From: Anaerolineaceae bacterium
GTDB lineage: Bacteria > Chloroflexota > Anaerolineae > Anaerolineales > Anaerolineaceae
Direction of reading: 5' to 3'
NCBI GenBank assembly: GCA_003524305.1
Contig: DQHW01000034.1
Span: 3,592 to 44,791, forward strand
Length of the DNA: 41,200 nucleotides
Below the pieces are notes generated by a model. The model was not told the DNA's origin and did not search any database. It saw nothing but the letters and a program-made list of their open reading frames with translations. The position numbers and the translations under genes are program-made. This document shows positions 17,702-26,656 of the stretch, one piece after another. Numbering within the stretch: position 1 is the stretch's first letter; every line of letters starts with the position of its first letter.

Positions 17702-18574
17702 ATGCTCAAATACATTTTTAAGGCTATGCGCCCACGCCAATGGACCAAGAATGCATTTGTTCTTGCTGCCCTCGTTTTTGACCGGCAATTATTCCACATC
17801 CAATCGCTTGAACGGACTTTATTGACCTTTGTTATCTTTTGCCTGGTTTCAAGCTCCGTTTACCTGATCAATGACGTCATGGATATCGAAGCTGATCGGA
17901 TACATCCGGTTAAGAAAAATCGTCCCATAGCATCAGGCAAATTACCTGTAAGCTTGGCGATAACCACCAGCATCATTCTGGTTTTAGGATCACTAGTAGG
18001 TTCTTACTTTTTATCTTTAGGCCTGTTAGCGATTGTTGCCGTTTATTTTGTTTTAAATTTGGCATATTCAAAATGGTTGAAACACATGCCCATCATTGAC
18101 GTTTTGGTGATTGCAGCCTGTTTTGTATTACGTGTTGCCGCCGGTGTTTCGGTGATTGAGGTCGAACGGTTTTCTCCCTGGCTTTATGTCGTCACGACCC
18201 TTTTTGCTCTCTATATCGGCTTTGGCAAACGACGGGCTGAGTTGATGGTTTTAGTTCCAGAAAATGGTCAATCGCACCGCAAAGTATTGAGCGGTTATTC
18301 AATAGAGTTCATTGACCAGTTGATTACCGTTGTGTCTTCCACCACCATCATTGCCTATTCACTCTATACTTTTTCAGCACCAAATTTACCCGATAATCAT
18401 GCCATGATGCTGACCATTCCTTTTGTACTATACGGAATCTTCAGGTATCTATCCATAATGCAAATTAATAAAATGGGCGGAGAACCTGAAGAAATATTAC
18501 TTAAAGATCGCCCGCTTCAAATCACCATCGTGTTATGGGCTATCGCAATCATGATTATCTTCTACATTTTCTAG
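17702..18574 (+). CDS. UbiA-family decaprenyl-phosphate phosphoribosyltransferase-like protein
   Basis: A 290-residue membrane prenyltransferase. The first Asp-rich motif NDVMDIEADR is at 57-66 and is followed by HPVKKNRPIASG, which is typical of 5-phosphoribosyl-1-pyrophosphate:decaprenyl-phosphate transferases (Rv3806c type) rather than of quinone or haem branches. The N-terminus MRPRQWTKN also fits. The reaction would join PRPP and a polyprenyl phosphate to give polyprenylphosphoryl-5-phosphoribose. It is followed after 8 bases by mevalonate kinase, so a polyprenol user is placed with isoprenoid-precursor genes. About eight membrane spans are seen. It starts the rightward block, divergent from tlyA. 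Substrate assignment rests on motif similarity. Confidence 0.85.
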   Translation: MLKYIFKAMRPRQWTKNAFVLAALVFDRQLFHIQSLERTLLTFVIFCLVSSSVYLINDVMDIEADRIHPVKKNRPIASGKLPVSLAITTSIILVLGSLVGSYFLSLGLLAIVAVYFVLNLAYSKWLKHMPIIDVLVIAACFVLRVAAGVSVIEVERFSPWLYVVTTLFALYIGFGKRRAELMVLVPENGQSHRKVLSGYSIEFIDQLITVVSSTTIIAYSLYTFSAPNLPDNHAMMLTIPFVLYGIFRYLSIMQINKMGGEPEEILLKDRPLQITIVLWAIAIMIIFYIF

Positions 18575-18582
18575 AGCCAGAC

Positions 18583-19536
18583 ATGCCGGCAATTTCATGT
18601 TCAGCCCCGGGTAAAGTCATCTTATGCGGTGAGCATGCGGTGGTTTATCAAAAACCCGCCATCGCCGTGCCTGTATTCGAAGGCTCAACCAAGTGTTCTA
18701 TAGTAGCCAAACCAAATTCGCCGCATGATGAAACCATCATCATTGCTCCGAATATTGCTCTAAAATGTTTTTTAAGTTGTTTGGTTGAAAAACACCCTAT
18801 TCGGGTGGCAATTAACCTGGTTTTAGAAAAGATAAATCTTGACCATTTGCCAGTGTGTGAAATTCGAATTAATTCATCCCTGCCAACCGCTGCCGGTCTT
18901 GGATCAAGTGCTTCAACATCGGTAGCAATAATCCGCGCACTTTCAACTCTCCTTGGGTACAGTTTTTCAGATGATGAGGTAAACCAGCTCGCGTTTGAAA
19001 TTGAAAAGATCCATCACGGCACACCATCTGGTATCGATAATACAGTTATCACCTATGCAAAAACTCTCTTTTTTAATAAAGGGCAACCTTTTGAATTTAT
19101 CGTACCTGGCAAACCATTGACATTGGTCATTGCTGATACTGGAATCAAGAGTTCAACCTCAAAAGCCGTCGCTGAAGTAAGGCAAGGTTATCTGGCGGAT
19201 CAAAGCAAATATATAACTTTATTTAATCAAATTGGCGACCTTGTGCTTTCAGCAAAAGAATCATTTATTAAAGGTGACTTTCAATTACTAGGCAAAACCC
19301 TTACTGAAAATCACTTGTTGCTACGCGAAATAGGTGTTTCTTGTGACATACTGGATAGCCTGGTTGATTCTGCTCTTTCTCATGGTGCATTAGGTGCAAA
19401 ATTATCAGGCGGTGGTCAAGGCGGCAATATGATTGCATTGGTTGATTCTGATCGTGCCGAAAGCATTGCATCTGCATTAATATCAAGTGGTGCTTTAAAA
19501 ACTCTTATAACGCATGTACCAGCAAAAGGAATTTGA
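18583..19536 (+). CDS. mvk: Mevalonate kinase
   Basis: A GHMP kinase of 317 residues that phosphorylates mevalonate to mevalonate 5-phosphate with ATP. Motif 1 is APGKVILCGEHAVVY (8-22), the ATP loop is LPTAAGLGSSAS (100-111), HGTPSGID (145-152) ends in the likely catalytic Asp152, and motif 3 is GAKLSGGGQGG near 285. I chose ATG 18583, because an upstream in-frame start at 18535 would lie inside the preceding gene and add 16 residues with no GHMP similarity. It overlaps or abuts isopentenyl phosphate kinase downstream. That pairing points to the alternative mevalonate route through isopentenyl phosphate, demonstrated in archaea and in the chloroflexote Roseiflexus. The decarboxylase is not in this window. 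Confidence 0.95.
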   Translation: MPAISCSAPGKVILCGEHAVVYQKPAIAVPVFEGSTKCSIVAKPNSPHDETIIIAPNIALKCFLSCLVEKHPIRVAINLVLEKINLDHLPVCEIRINSSLPTAAGLGSSASTSVAIIRALSTLLGYSFSDDEVNQLAFEIEKIHHGTPSGIDNTVITYAKTLFFNKGQPFEFIVPGKPLTLVIADTGIKSSTSKAVAEVRQGYLADQSKYITLFNQIGDLVLSAKESFIKGDFQLLGKTLTENHLLLREIGVSCDILDSLVDSALSHGALGAKLSGGGQGGNMIALVDSDRAESIASALISSGALKTLITHVPAKGI

Positions 19537-19538
19537 GA

Positions 19539-20345
19539 ATGCCCGGGTTAATATTTCTGAAACTTGGCGGATCAATCATCACCAATAAAGATCAAACCAA
19601 CACCCCTGATCTAGATCGGATTGATGCAATAGCCCGTGATATTAAGCAGGCTTTGGATCAAGATTCGTCACTCACTTTACTCATCGGACATGGCTCTGGT
19701 TCCTTTGGTCATCATGCTGCAAAAAAATATGGCACTCGAAATGGAATCACTACCCAAGAGGGTTGGTTTGGATTTGCAGAAGTTGCCCTTCGCGCCCGCG
19801 AATTAAACCAAATTGTTATGGATCGGCTTGTAACCTCGGGAGTGAAGGCTGTCTCCATTTCCCCTTTTTCAAGTGTTCAAGCTGAGAATTGCAGCATCAC
19901 CAATTGGGATATTTCGATCCTTTCTGATTGTCTTTTCCAACGGATGGTTCCTGTGATTTATGGTGATGTCATTTTAGACAAACGCCTGGGGGGAACCATC
20001 CTCTCTACAGAAGAATTATTTGCCTATCTAGCCCCAAGGCTGCATCCTGCAAAAATTTTACTGTCAGGTTTGGAAGAAGGTGTTTGGAAGGATTTTCCTC
20101 AAAAAACACAATTGATCAATGAAATCAATCCGGATGGTATTGCCTCTTTACAAGCTGAAATCAGAGGTTCTGGCAGTCTTGATGTCACTGGAGGCATGTT
20201 CACAAAAGTTCACTCCATGATCACGTTAATAAAACATCTCCCTGCACTTGAAGTCCAAATATTCTCTGGGGTAACTCCTGGAAATATTTATTCATCATTA
20301 CTGGGAGAGAAAAAAGGTACACTTATTAGAAATCCGAAAGGATGA
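19539..20345 (+). CDS. Isopentenyl phosphate kinase
   Basis: A 268-residue member of the amino acid kinase fold that converts isopentenyl phosphate and ATP to isopentenyl diphosphate. The N-terminal KLGGSIITNKD (8-18) binds phosphate, and GHGSGSFGHHAAKKYG (50-65) includes the active-site histidine (His58) that marks isopentenyl phosphate kinases. A TTG at 19533 is in frame, but the AAAAGGA site at 19524-19530 sits 8 bases before ATG 19539 and only 2 before the TTG, so I take the ATG. It starts 2 bases after the mevalonate kinase stop. With mevalonate kinase it makes up two of the three late steps of the alternative mevalonate pathway. Confidence 0.93.
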   Translation: MPGLIFLKLGGSIITNKDQTNTPDLDRIDAIARDIKQALDQDSSLTLLIGHGSGSFGHHAAKKYGTRNGITTQEGWFGFAEVALRARELNQIVMDRLVTSGVKAVSISPFSSVQAENCSITNWDISILSDCLFQRMVPVIYGDVILDKRLGGTILSTEELFAYLAPRLHPAKILLSGLEEGVWKDFPQKTQLINEINPDGIASLQAEIRGSGSLDVTGGMFTKVHSMITLIKHLPALEVQIFSGVTPGNIYSSLLGEKKGTLIRNPKG

Positions 20346-20349
20346 ATCC

Positions 20350-21501
20350 ATGATATATAATCGCGACTACCAGGAATCGATCGAAGAAAAAATTCTTGCC
20401 CCATATGCCATTCATTCCAAGAATTCCAAGGGACGAAAGTACCCTGAATCTGAACCAGATTACCGCACATGTTTTCAAAGAGATCGAGATCGTGTGCTGC
20501 ATACAACTGCCTTCCGCAGACTTGAATATAAGACCCAGGTTTTTATCAATTATGAAGGCGATTATTATCGTACTCGCCTGACTCATACCCTTGAGGTTAC
20601 CCAAATAGGCCGCACAATTGCAAGAGCCCTTGGAGCCAGTGAAGACCTTGTGGAAGTCATTTGTATGGCGCACGATATGGGTCACCCCCCCTTCGGACAC
20701 TCAGGTGAATCCACGCTCAACATGCTCATGCAAGGCTTTGGCGGATTTAACCACAATCATCATTCTTACCGCATAGTTACCGAGATCGAACGCCGTTATC
20801 CTGATTTCCCTGGTCTTAACTTATCATGGGAAGTTCTTGAAGGGATGGTTAAACACGAGACGGAATACGACAAAACTGACGCGATGGAATACGATCCGTC
20901 TTTACGGGGAAATTTGGAAGCCCAGATCACCAACGTTGCTGATGAGCTTGCCTATACTTCTCACGATTTGGATGACGGATTAAGATCTGGCATTATCACC
21001 CCAGAAATGCTGAAAGGCATTGAATTATGGGAAATGTCAGCCGCCAGACACCTCAATAACGGATGCATCATGGATGATCTCACCAGACATATGATCATTC
21101 GCGACCTAACAGGTTTGCAGGTGACAAGCATGATTAACACCTCGGCTGAAAATATCGAAAAAAGTCAGGTAAAATCTGCAACAGAACTTCAATCACTTAA
21201 TTTCAATGTCGTCGGTTTTGACGAAGAAATGAAAAAACGAAACCGGATTTTAAAGGACTTTTTATTTACAAACATGTATCATCAATACCGCGTGGTTCGA
21301 ATGCATAAAAAAGCTGAAAGGATCTTGACTGAATTATTTACTGCTTATGCAAATGAACCAAGTATGCTGCCCATGCAGTTTCAAAACCTGATCGAAGAAA
21401 AAGGTAAGGAACGCACGATTAGCGATTATCTCGCCGGAATGACCGACCGGTTTGCAGTGGATGAATATGCAAAACTTTTTGACCCTTCCCTGCTGCCTTG
21501 A
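20350..21501 (+). CDS. dgt: dGTPase-like HD-domain triphosphohydrolase
   Basis: A 383-residue deoxyguanosinetriphosphate triphosphohydrolase-like protein that would split dNTPs to nucleoside plus triphosphate. The HD-domain metal ligands are visible: THTLEV (His79), MAHDMGHPPFGHSGE (His108 and Asp109), and TSHDLDDGL further on. The N-terminal RTCFQRDRDRVLHTTAFRRL block is the family signature. ATG 20350 is preceded by AAAGGATG, and the upstream gene ends 4 bases before. Length fits the shorter group 2 dGTPase-like proteins. Specificity for dGTP or for all dNTPs cannot be read from sequence. Confidence 0.93.
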   Translation: MIYNRDYQESIEEKILAPYAIHSKNSKGRKYPESEPDYRTCFQRDRDRVLHTTAFRRLEYKTQVFINYEGDYYRTRLTHTLEVTQIGRTIARALGASEDLVEVICMAHDMGHPPFGHSGESTLNMLMQGFGGFNHNHHSYRIVTEIERRYPDFPGLNLSWEVLEGMVKHETEYDKTDAMEYDPSLRGNLEAQITNVADELAYTSHDLDDGLRSGIITPEMLKGIELWEMSAARHLNNGCIMDDLTRHMIIRDLTGLQVTSMINTSAENIEKSQVKSATELQSLNFNVVGFDEEMKKRNRILKDFLFTNMYHQYRVVRMHKKAERILTELFTAYANEPSMLPMQFQNLIEEKGKERTISDYLAGMTDRFAVDEYAKLFDPSLLP

Positions 21502-21542
21502 GGCGCATTAAAATTGTTATACCAAACAGAATTGGAGAATTG

Positions 21543-22010
21543 ATGAACAAAGTATCTTACCTGACCGAAGAAGGCCGAAAAAAACTTCAAGCAGAATTGG
21601 AAAATTTATCTGGTCCGGTTCGGCACGAGCTATCTGTCCGCCTTCGATCAGCCATCCAAATGGGTGACCTGTCAGAAAATGCAGATTATAAGCAAGCCAA
21701 AGAGGATCAAGGTTTTCTGGAGGGGCGTATTCAGGAACTAATCCAAATTCTTGGCAATGTGGTGATTATTCAAGAAAACGATGCTCCGAAAGATACAGTC
21801 CAAATCGGATCAAAAGTCACCATCCAGGAAACCGGGGAAGACAAAGAAACTTATTTATTGGTTGGTCCGCAAGAAGCAGACCCTGCGAAGGGCAGAATTT
21901 CATACAGTTCACCCATTGGCGAAGCGCTTCTGGATCATAAAGTAGGTGAAATCGTAACAGCGAATACACCTGCGGGTCCTATCAATTTTAAAATTCTCGA
22001 AATTCTATAA
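21543..22010 (+). CDS. greA: Transcription elongation factor GreA
   Basis: A 155-residue factor that enters the secondary channel of RNA polymerase and stimulates cleavage of backtracked RNA. The N-terminal coiled coil starts MNKVSYLTEEGRKKLQAELE and carries the acidic tip in GDLSENADYKQAKEDQ; the C-terminal FKBP-like domain contains the ISYSSPIGEALLDHKVGE block. An in-frame upstream start at 21498 would add 15 unrelated residues. ATG 21543 has GGAG 5 bases upstream and gives the normal family start and length. It is the last gene of the rightward block and is followed within a few bases by a terminator. Confidence 0.97.
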   Translation: MNKVSYLTEEGRKKLQAELENLSGPVRHELSVRLRSAIQMGDLSENADYKQAKEDQGFLEGRIQELIQILGNVVIIQENDAPKDTVQIGSKVTIQETGEDKETYLLVGPQEADPAKGRISYSSPIGEALLDHKVGEIVTANTPAGPINFKILEIL

Positions 22011-22040
22011 AAAAATCCCCTCGAAAGAGGGGATTTCAAT
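22011..22040. terminator. Bidirectional intrinsic terminator
   Basis: AAATCCCCTC (22013-22022), a GAAA tetraloop and GAGGGGATTT (22027-22036) form a perfect 10-pair hairpin between the convergent greA and the minus-strand membrane-protein gene. The A-run on the left gives the U-run for leftward transcripts; the TTT on the right serves rightward ones. Confidence 0.9.
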
Positions 22041-22048
22041 TCATTATA

Positions 22049-23143
22049 TTATTTAGGCCAGACGGCTATCTCAAGTGTAAGTCGTTCAAAGAAACTGCCT
22101 TGAGGCAGGGCACCCTGTCCATAGACCAATTCGATGACGCGGGCTTCCAACTGGAGAGTCGCGGTTTCCAACAGGATCTGTTGCCCGGCTTCAATTTGAA
22201 GGGGTTCACCCTTGGAGGCAAGACGCTGACGAATGGCAGGATCATTCATGGCGTGTGAACTCATCAAAACTTTGGTTACAGTTTGTATATCATTCTTGTC
22301 AAAGAGCCAGACTTCAAATGCAGTAACCTTCTTGGGGTCACCCACTCCGATGGTATCAGAGATACCAACACCGCATTCACCTAAAAATTCACCCGTTTGA
22401 GCATCGATGCTGAAGGAATCATCATAGAGATCATCCCCGATCACGTATGTGGTCATAAAGTGGGCTGCTGGGCCACCCCCTGATTGTGTACCAGAAGCGG
22501 GTACAGTCTTGGAGGGCATTGTCTGGTTGGCATAAGAAGAGGCTTCGTCTTCCATGTAATCTTCTTCCATTTCAGTACCGGCATCCACTTTGCCTTTTTT
22601 GCGGTTGCGAATGAAGAAGATATAAACCAGGGCTCCGCCAACCAACAAGAAAAGTGCGCACAACAACGATAGCAGAATAGTTGAAGTTTTACTTGCAGGT
22701 TTTGCGGTTTCAATGGTGGCTGTTGGTAAGGCTACTGGATTATTTCCTTCTGTGTTCGTAGTTGCTGTACCTATTGTTTGAGGAACCGGAGCTCCTGAGA
22801 GCAAAGCTGATTTCAACTCGAGAATATCCGCATCTCCAGGCTGATAATTGCATCCACCGGTTTGCAGGGTATCCAGCATAAAGGGGGATGTTTGCAAGTT
22901 CATTCCCAGACTGTCGATTCTTGCTGCTGCCAGACTAGGATCACGGTTGATTTTATAAGAATCAACCACCATGCAAAGGTATTGTGCTTTTAAATCTGGA
23001 CGTAAATAGCTGGCGTCAACATCTTTCCATTTCACAGGCACTAACCACCAACCCAAAAGCGGCAAGCCGATGATTAACCCAACGACCAAACCAACAATTC
23101 CGGTTATCAGGGGACGAGCGAGAAGCGTTTTTATCTTGTCCAT
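22049..23143 (-). CDS. Two-span membrane protein of unknown function
   Basis: I do not recognise this 364-residue protein. It has a hydrophobic segment at about 13-35, an ectodomain with two cysteines (57 and 98) that could pair, a Thr/Ala/Pro-rich stretch (about 118-152), a second membrane segment at 155-178 followed by the positive RNRKKGK stop-transfer, an acidic/Ser-rich linker (190-225), and a compact C-terminal domain (about 228-364). By the positive-inside rule the ectodomain would face outward and the C-terminal domain inward. A GCAGGAG site lies 7 bases before ATG 23143. It follows topA by 106 bases and ends at the shared terminator. The layout suggests sensing or scaffolding, but this is speculation. 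Confidence 0.8.
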   Translation of the reverse strand: MDKIKTLLARPLITGIVGLVVGLIIGLPLLGWWLVPVKWKDVDASYLRPDLKAQYLCMVVDSYKINRDPSLAAARIDSLGMNLQTSPFMLDTLQTGGCNYQPGDADILELKSALLSGAPVPQTIGTATTNTEGNNPVALPTATIETAKPASKTSTILLSLLCALFLLVGGALVYIFFIRNRKKGKVDAGTEMEEDYMEDEASSYANQTMPSKTVPASGTQSGGGPAAHFMTTYVIGDDLYDDSFSIDAQTGEFLGECGVGISDTIGVGDPKKVTAFEVWLFDKNDIQTVTKVLMSSHAMNDPAIRQRLASKGEPLQIEAGQQILLETATLQLEARVIELVYGQGALPQGSFFERLTLEIAVWPK

Positions 23144-23156
23144 TTAAGTACTCCTG

Positions 23157-23173
23157 CAGGGATGCATGCCCTG
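23157..23173. promoter_or_regulatory. Short inverted repeat just upstream of the membrane-protein ribosome site
   Basis: CAGGG and CCCTG flank ATGCATG, giving a 17-base near-perfect palindrome immediately 5' of the ribosome-binding site of the 22049-23143 gene. It could form a hairpin in the leader or serve as an operator. There is no following U-run. Confidence 0.3.
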
Positions 23174-23249
23174 TCACATCAAAATTGCAATATGTTGAAG
23201 ATTTAAAAACAAAATCAATTATTCAACAATTATGATGCAATTTTCGTGC

Positions 23250-25550
23250 CTATTCCTGCACTGTGACGCCGACTTGCTCGATTAGGAAACTTTCAGAACA
23301 ATTTGTACATTGAACTTCTTTTTTATTCGACAATACCAATAGTCCGCCACAACTTGGACACGGCACCGCCACCGGGCGCTTCCAATTGGTAAAATCGCAT
23401 TCAGGATAATTGGCACATCCGTAAAAAATGCGTCCTTTACGGGTTTTGCGCATAACAAGGTCGCCGCCATCTTTCGGGCAGACCACTCCAATTTTTTCAA
23501 GAATGGCTTCGGTGAATCTACAAGTTGGAAAATTCGAGCAACTGATAAATTTGCCAAACCTGCCCCACCTGATCACCAGGTCATGACCACACTTCGGACA
23601 TTCTCTGCCTATTTTTTCAGGTTCAGATTTGGTCACAGGCATCTCTGCCTGGGCTTTTTTAACTTGAGGTCCAAATTCGGCATAAAAATCGCCGATTACT
23701 TTTTGCCAGCCTTCTTTTCCGGCTGCAATCTGATCGAAGTCTTCTTCCATCTCAGCAGTAAAACCCAGATCCACTACCCCGGGGAAGTGCTCGACCACAA
23801 GATCATTAACCAAAAAACCGGTTTCTGTTGGTGAAAGCCGTTTTGCTTCACGCAGCACATATCCCCGTTGTTGGATGGTTGAAAGGATGGGTGCATAAGT
23901 GGAAGGTCTTCCGATGCCGTTTTCTTCGAGCATCTGAACGAGAGTAGCCTCGGTGAATCTTGGAGGTGGCTGGGTGAAATGCTGCTCAGGGATCAAGCGG
24001 ATTAATTTCTGCTTTTGTCCTTCTTCCAAACCTGCCGGGATGCGGATGTTCTCGCCTTCTTCTGATTTGGCATCTTCATCCGCTGTCTCTTCATACACCA
24101 CAAGAAAACCAGGGAATTTGATGGTCGAACCGGAAGCCCTGAAAAGGTATTTATGATCCTGTCCATCAGCCAACACATCCACTGACAGTGTGTCGTAAAT
24201 GGCAGATTCCATTTGAGATGAAACAAACCGCTGCCAGATCAATTGATAGAGTTTGAATTGTTCTGGCGAAAGATAAGATTTTATAGCTTCAGGTTGACGT
24301 AATACAGAAGTAGGACGAATAGCCTCATGTGCCTCTTGAGCAGATTGTGCCCTGGTCTTATATTGAGGTGGCGTTGCAGGCAAATAATCTTTGCCATAGG
24401 TTTTCTGAATAAAATTACGAGTTTCTTTTTGTGCGACTTCTGCAATATTGGTAGAATCAGTACGCATGTAGGTAATCAGACCCGTTGCGCCGCCTTCTCC
24501 AAGGTCAAGACCTTCATAAAGCTGCTGTGCAATGATCATGGTACGCCTTGCAGTGTACCCTAAACGGCGCGAGGCTTCTTGTTGAAGTGTACTGGTAATA
24601 AAGGGGGCAGCCGGTTTGCGGCGGCGTTCACTCTTTTTGATCTTGCTGATTGTAAAAGGGGCAGCTTCAATATCGGCCAGGTAGCTTTCAGTCTTTTCTT
24701 TGTTTGTTAAATCCGGCTCGATATCGTCTATTTTTGCCAGTTTGGTAATATACGATGACTTCTTGCTCTCAGGTGTGATCTCAGCCTGGATGGACCAGTA
24801 TTCTGTCGCCACGAAAGCATCAATTTCTCGCTCGCGTTCAACAACCAATCTCAACGCAACGGATTGAACACGTCCGGCAGATAAACGACTGCGCACCTTT
24901 TCCCACAACAATGGGCTGATGGAATATCCGACAAGGCGGTCCAAAATACGTCTCGCCTGTTGAGCATCAACCAGGTCCATATAAATATCACGTGGATGGG
25001 AAAAAGCCTCGTTGATTGCACTCTCCGTAATCTCATGGAAAACCACACGGTGAGCCAACTGCGGTTCAATTTCAGCAGCTTCCATTAAATGCCATGCTAT
25101 CGCTTCACCTTCGCGATCAGGGTCAGTCGCAAGGTAGATTTGTTCTGCATCTTTGGCAAGCGCTTTCAGTTCTTTAACCACGGCCCTTTTTTCATTAGGC
25201 ACACGATATTTTGGCTTGAATCCATCTTCAACATCCACGGATAATTCGGAACGCAGAAGGTCTCGCACATGTCCAACCGATGCCCTGACGGTATAACCCT
25301 TGCCTAAGAATCTGCCAACCGTTTTGGCTTTTGCAGGGCTTTCTACGATGACCAGCTTGCCGCTGCGGGGTTTCACTTTCTTGGCTGGTTTTTGCATTCC
25401 TTCATGAGCAGGTGTGCTGCCCATGCGGTACATACTTGTGCCGCACTCAGGGCATTTTCCTCTGGTGACGGGCGTCCCCACTGCATTAAATTCTGCCACA
25501 GCATCTTTGATCTCTCGTTTCGACTTGCATTTTACACAATAAGCTTCCAT
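23250..25550 (-). CDS. topA: DNA topoisomerase I with extra N-terminal zinc ribbon
   Basis: A 766-residue type IA topoisomerase that relaxes negative supercoils. The TOPRIM domain starts near residue 65 (KLVIVESPAKAKTVGRFLG) and has YLATDPDREGEAIAWH; the active-site tyrosine is Tyr361 in GLITYMRTDST. The C-terminus carries several four-cysteine zinc ribbons (CPKCGHDL..CSNFPTC, CPKDGGDL..CANYPEC, CPSCGGLL..CTNC). Unusually, about 45 residues precede the TOPRIM domain and form another ribbon-like module with CVKC and CPEC (Cys5, Cys8, Cys33, Cys36), resembling the small DUF5679 family. It begins 8 bases after manC and is probably the distal part of the ffh-rpsP-rimM-dprA operon. Confidence 0.97.
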   Translation of the reverse strand: MEAYCVKCKSKREIKDAVAEFNAVGTPVTRGKCPECGTSMYRMGSTPAHEGMQKPAKKVKPRSGKLVIVESPAKAKTVGRFLGKGYTVRASVGHVRDLLRSELSVDVEDGFKPKYRVPNEKRAVVKELKALAKDAEQIYLATDPDREGEAIAWHLMEAAEIEPQLAHRVVFHEITESAINEAFSHPRDIYMDLVDAQQARRILDRLVGYSISPLLWEKVRSRLSAGRVQSVALRLVVEREREIDAFVATEYWSIQAEITPESKKSSYITKLAKIDDIEPDLTNKEKTESYLADIEAAPFTISKIKKSERRRKPAAPFITSTLQQEASRRLGYTARRTMIIAQQLYEGLDLGEGGATGLITYMRTDSTNIAEVAQKETRNFIQKTYGKDYLPATPPQYKTRAQSAQEAHEAIRPTSVLRQPEAIKSYLSPEQFKLYQLIWQRFVSSQMESAIYDTLSVDVLADGQDHKYLFRASGSTIKFPGFLVVYEETADEDAKSEEGENIRIPAGLEEGQKQKLIRLIPEQHFTQPPPRFTEATLVQMLEENGIGRPSTYAPILSTIQQRGYVLREAKRLSPTETGFLVNDLVVEHFPGVVDLGFTAEMEEDFDQIAAGKEGWQKVIGDFYAEFGPQVKKAQAEMPVTKSEPEKIGRECPKCGHDLVIRWGRFGKFISCSNFPTCRFTEAILEKIGVVCPKDGGDLVMRKTRKGRIFYGCANYPECDFTNWKRPVAVPCPSCGGLLVLSNKKEVQCTNCSESFLIEQVGVTVQE

Positions 25551-25558
25551 GACCTGAC

Positions 25559-26656
25559 CTATAAATATTGAGTATAGTTGTGCTCATTTAAATATTGCAC
25601 AACTTCTTTTATTCTTTGACTATCACCGCGTGGACAAATTAGCAGGGCGTCAGGAGTGTCAACAATAATCATGTTCTGAGCACCTATCGTCACAATCATA
25701 CGATCCTGCGATGTTGAATATACCATTGTATTATCAGTTTCTATTCCAAAATGCCGGGCATTGATGATGATATTGCCTTTTGAATCTGGATTGAGCACAT
25801 CAAAAAGCGAATCCCAACTCCCAACATCATTCCAGCCCAAAGTTCTGGCTGGCAGAACAACAACCTTGTCTGATTTTTCCATGATGCCGTAATCAATGGT
25901 TTGAGGCTTGATGCTTGTCCACTGTTCAGTGAAATCCTTACTCAAATGGTCTACGGTCAGCCTTGGAGTCAAATTTAGAATCGTCTCATACAAATCTGGC
26001 ATATAACGTTCGAACTCGGCGAGGATAACATCTACTTTCCAGATGAACATCCCCGAATTCCAACTGAAATTTTCATTGTTTAAAAATTCAATAGCACGTG
26101 CTTCAGAAGGTTTTTCAAAAAATGCATTTACTTTAAATGCTTTGATTTGACCAAAACTGTCTACCTGGTCTCCCCGTTCAATATAACCATATCCTGTGGA
26201 AGGAAAAGTCGGCTGTATCCCCAGTGTTACTAAAACATCCGTTTTTGCTGTTTGATATGCTGCTTTAAGCGTATCGCGAAAATCAATAACATTTTTAATG
26301 AAATGATCTGCCGTCAATATCGCTATAACAGCATCAGGATTGATCTTTTTGAGAGAGGCTGCTGCCATGGCTACCACGGCTGCGGTTCCCCTGGGCATGG
26401 GTTCAATCAAAAAATTCTTCTGCGGAATTTCGGGGGCTAGTTCACTTAATGCCTTGACCTGGCTTGCGATGGTCACCACATAGATGTGATCTGTTTCAAA
26501 AACACCCTGCAGCCTTTCAAGTGCAATTTCGAATAAGGATTTACCCTCAAAAATCTGAAGCATTTGTTTTGGACATGCTTTTCTTGAAAGCGGCCATAAT
26601 CGGGTGCCGCCACCCCCGGCCATAATCACAGCGTAGAAATCTTTATTTGTTGTCAT
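25559..26656 (-). CDS. manC: Mannose-1-phosphate guanylyltransferase
   Basis: This 365-residue nucleotidyltransferase makes GDP-mannose from mannose 1-phosphate and GTP, the donor for mannosylated glycans and polyprenyl-phosphate mannose. The signature MAGGGGTRLWPLSRKACPKQ (13-32) is present, with LTADHFIKN and FWNSGMF-like blocks (here ENFSWNSGMFIWK) in the sugar-binding part. It lacks the C-terminal phosphomannose isomerase domain of bifunctional forms, so it is the short type. Its start overlaps the end of dprA by 14 bases in another frame, indicating co-transcription. It is a possible supplier for the PMT-like membrane enzymes at 2-12 kb, though not in the same operon. Confidence 0.94.
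   Translation of the reverse strand: MTTNKDFYAVIMAGGGGTRLWPLSRKACPKQMLQIFEGKSLFEIALERLQGVFETDHIYVVTIASQVKALSELAPEIPQKNFLIEPMPRGTAAVVAMAAASLKKINPDAVIAILTADHFIKNVIDFRDTLKAAYQTAKTDVLVTLGIQPTFPSTGYGYIERGDQVDSFGQIKAFKVNAFFEKPSEARAIEFLNNENFSWNSGMFIWKVDVILAEFERYMPDLYETILNLTPRLTVDHLSKDFTEQWTSIKPQTIDYGIMEKSDKVVVLPARTLGWNDVGSWDSLFDVLNPDSKGNIIINARHFGIETDNTMVYSTSQDRMIVTIGAQNMIIVDTPDALLICPRGDSQRIKEVVQYLNEHNYTQYL

Noticed and set aside
23157..23173. Hairpin after topA as a terminator
   Set aside because: The stem is only five pairs and no U-run follows on either side.
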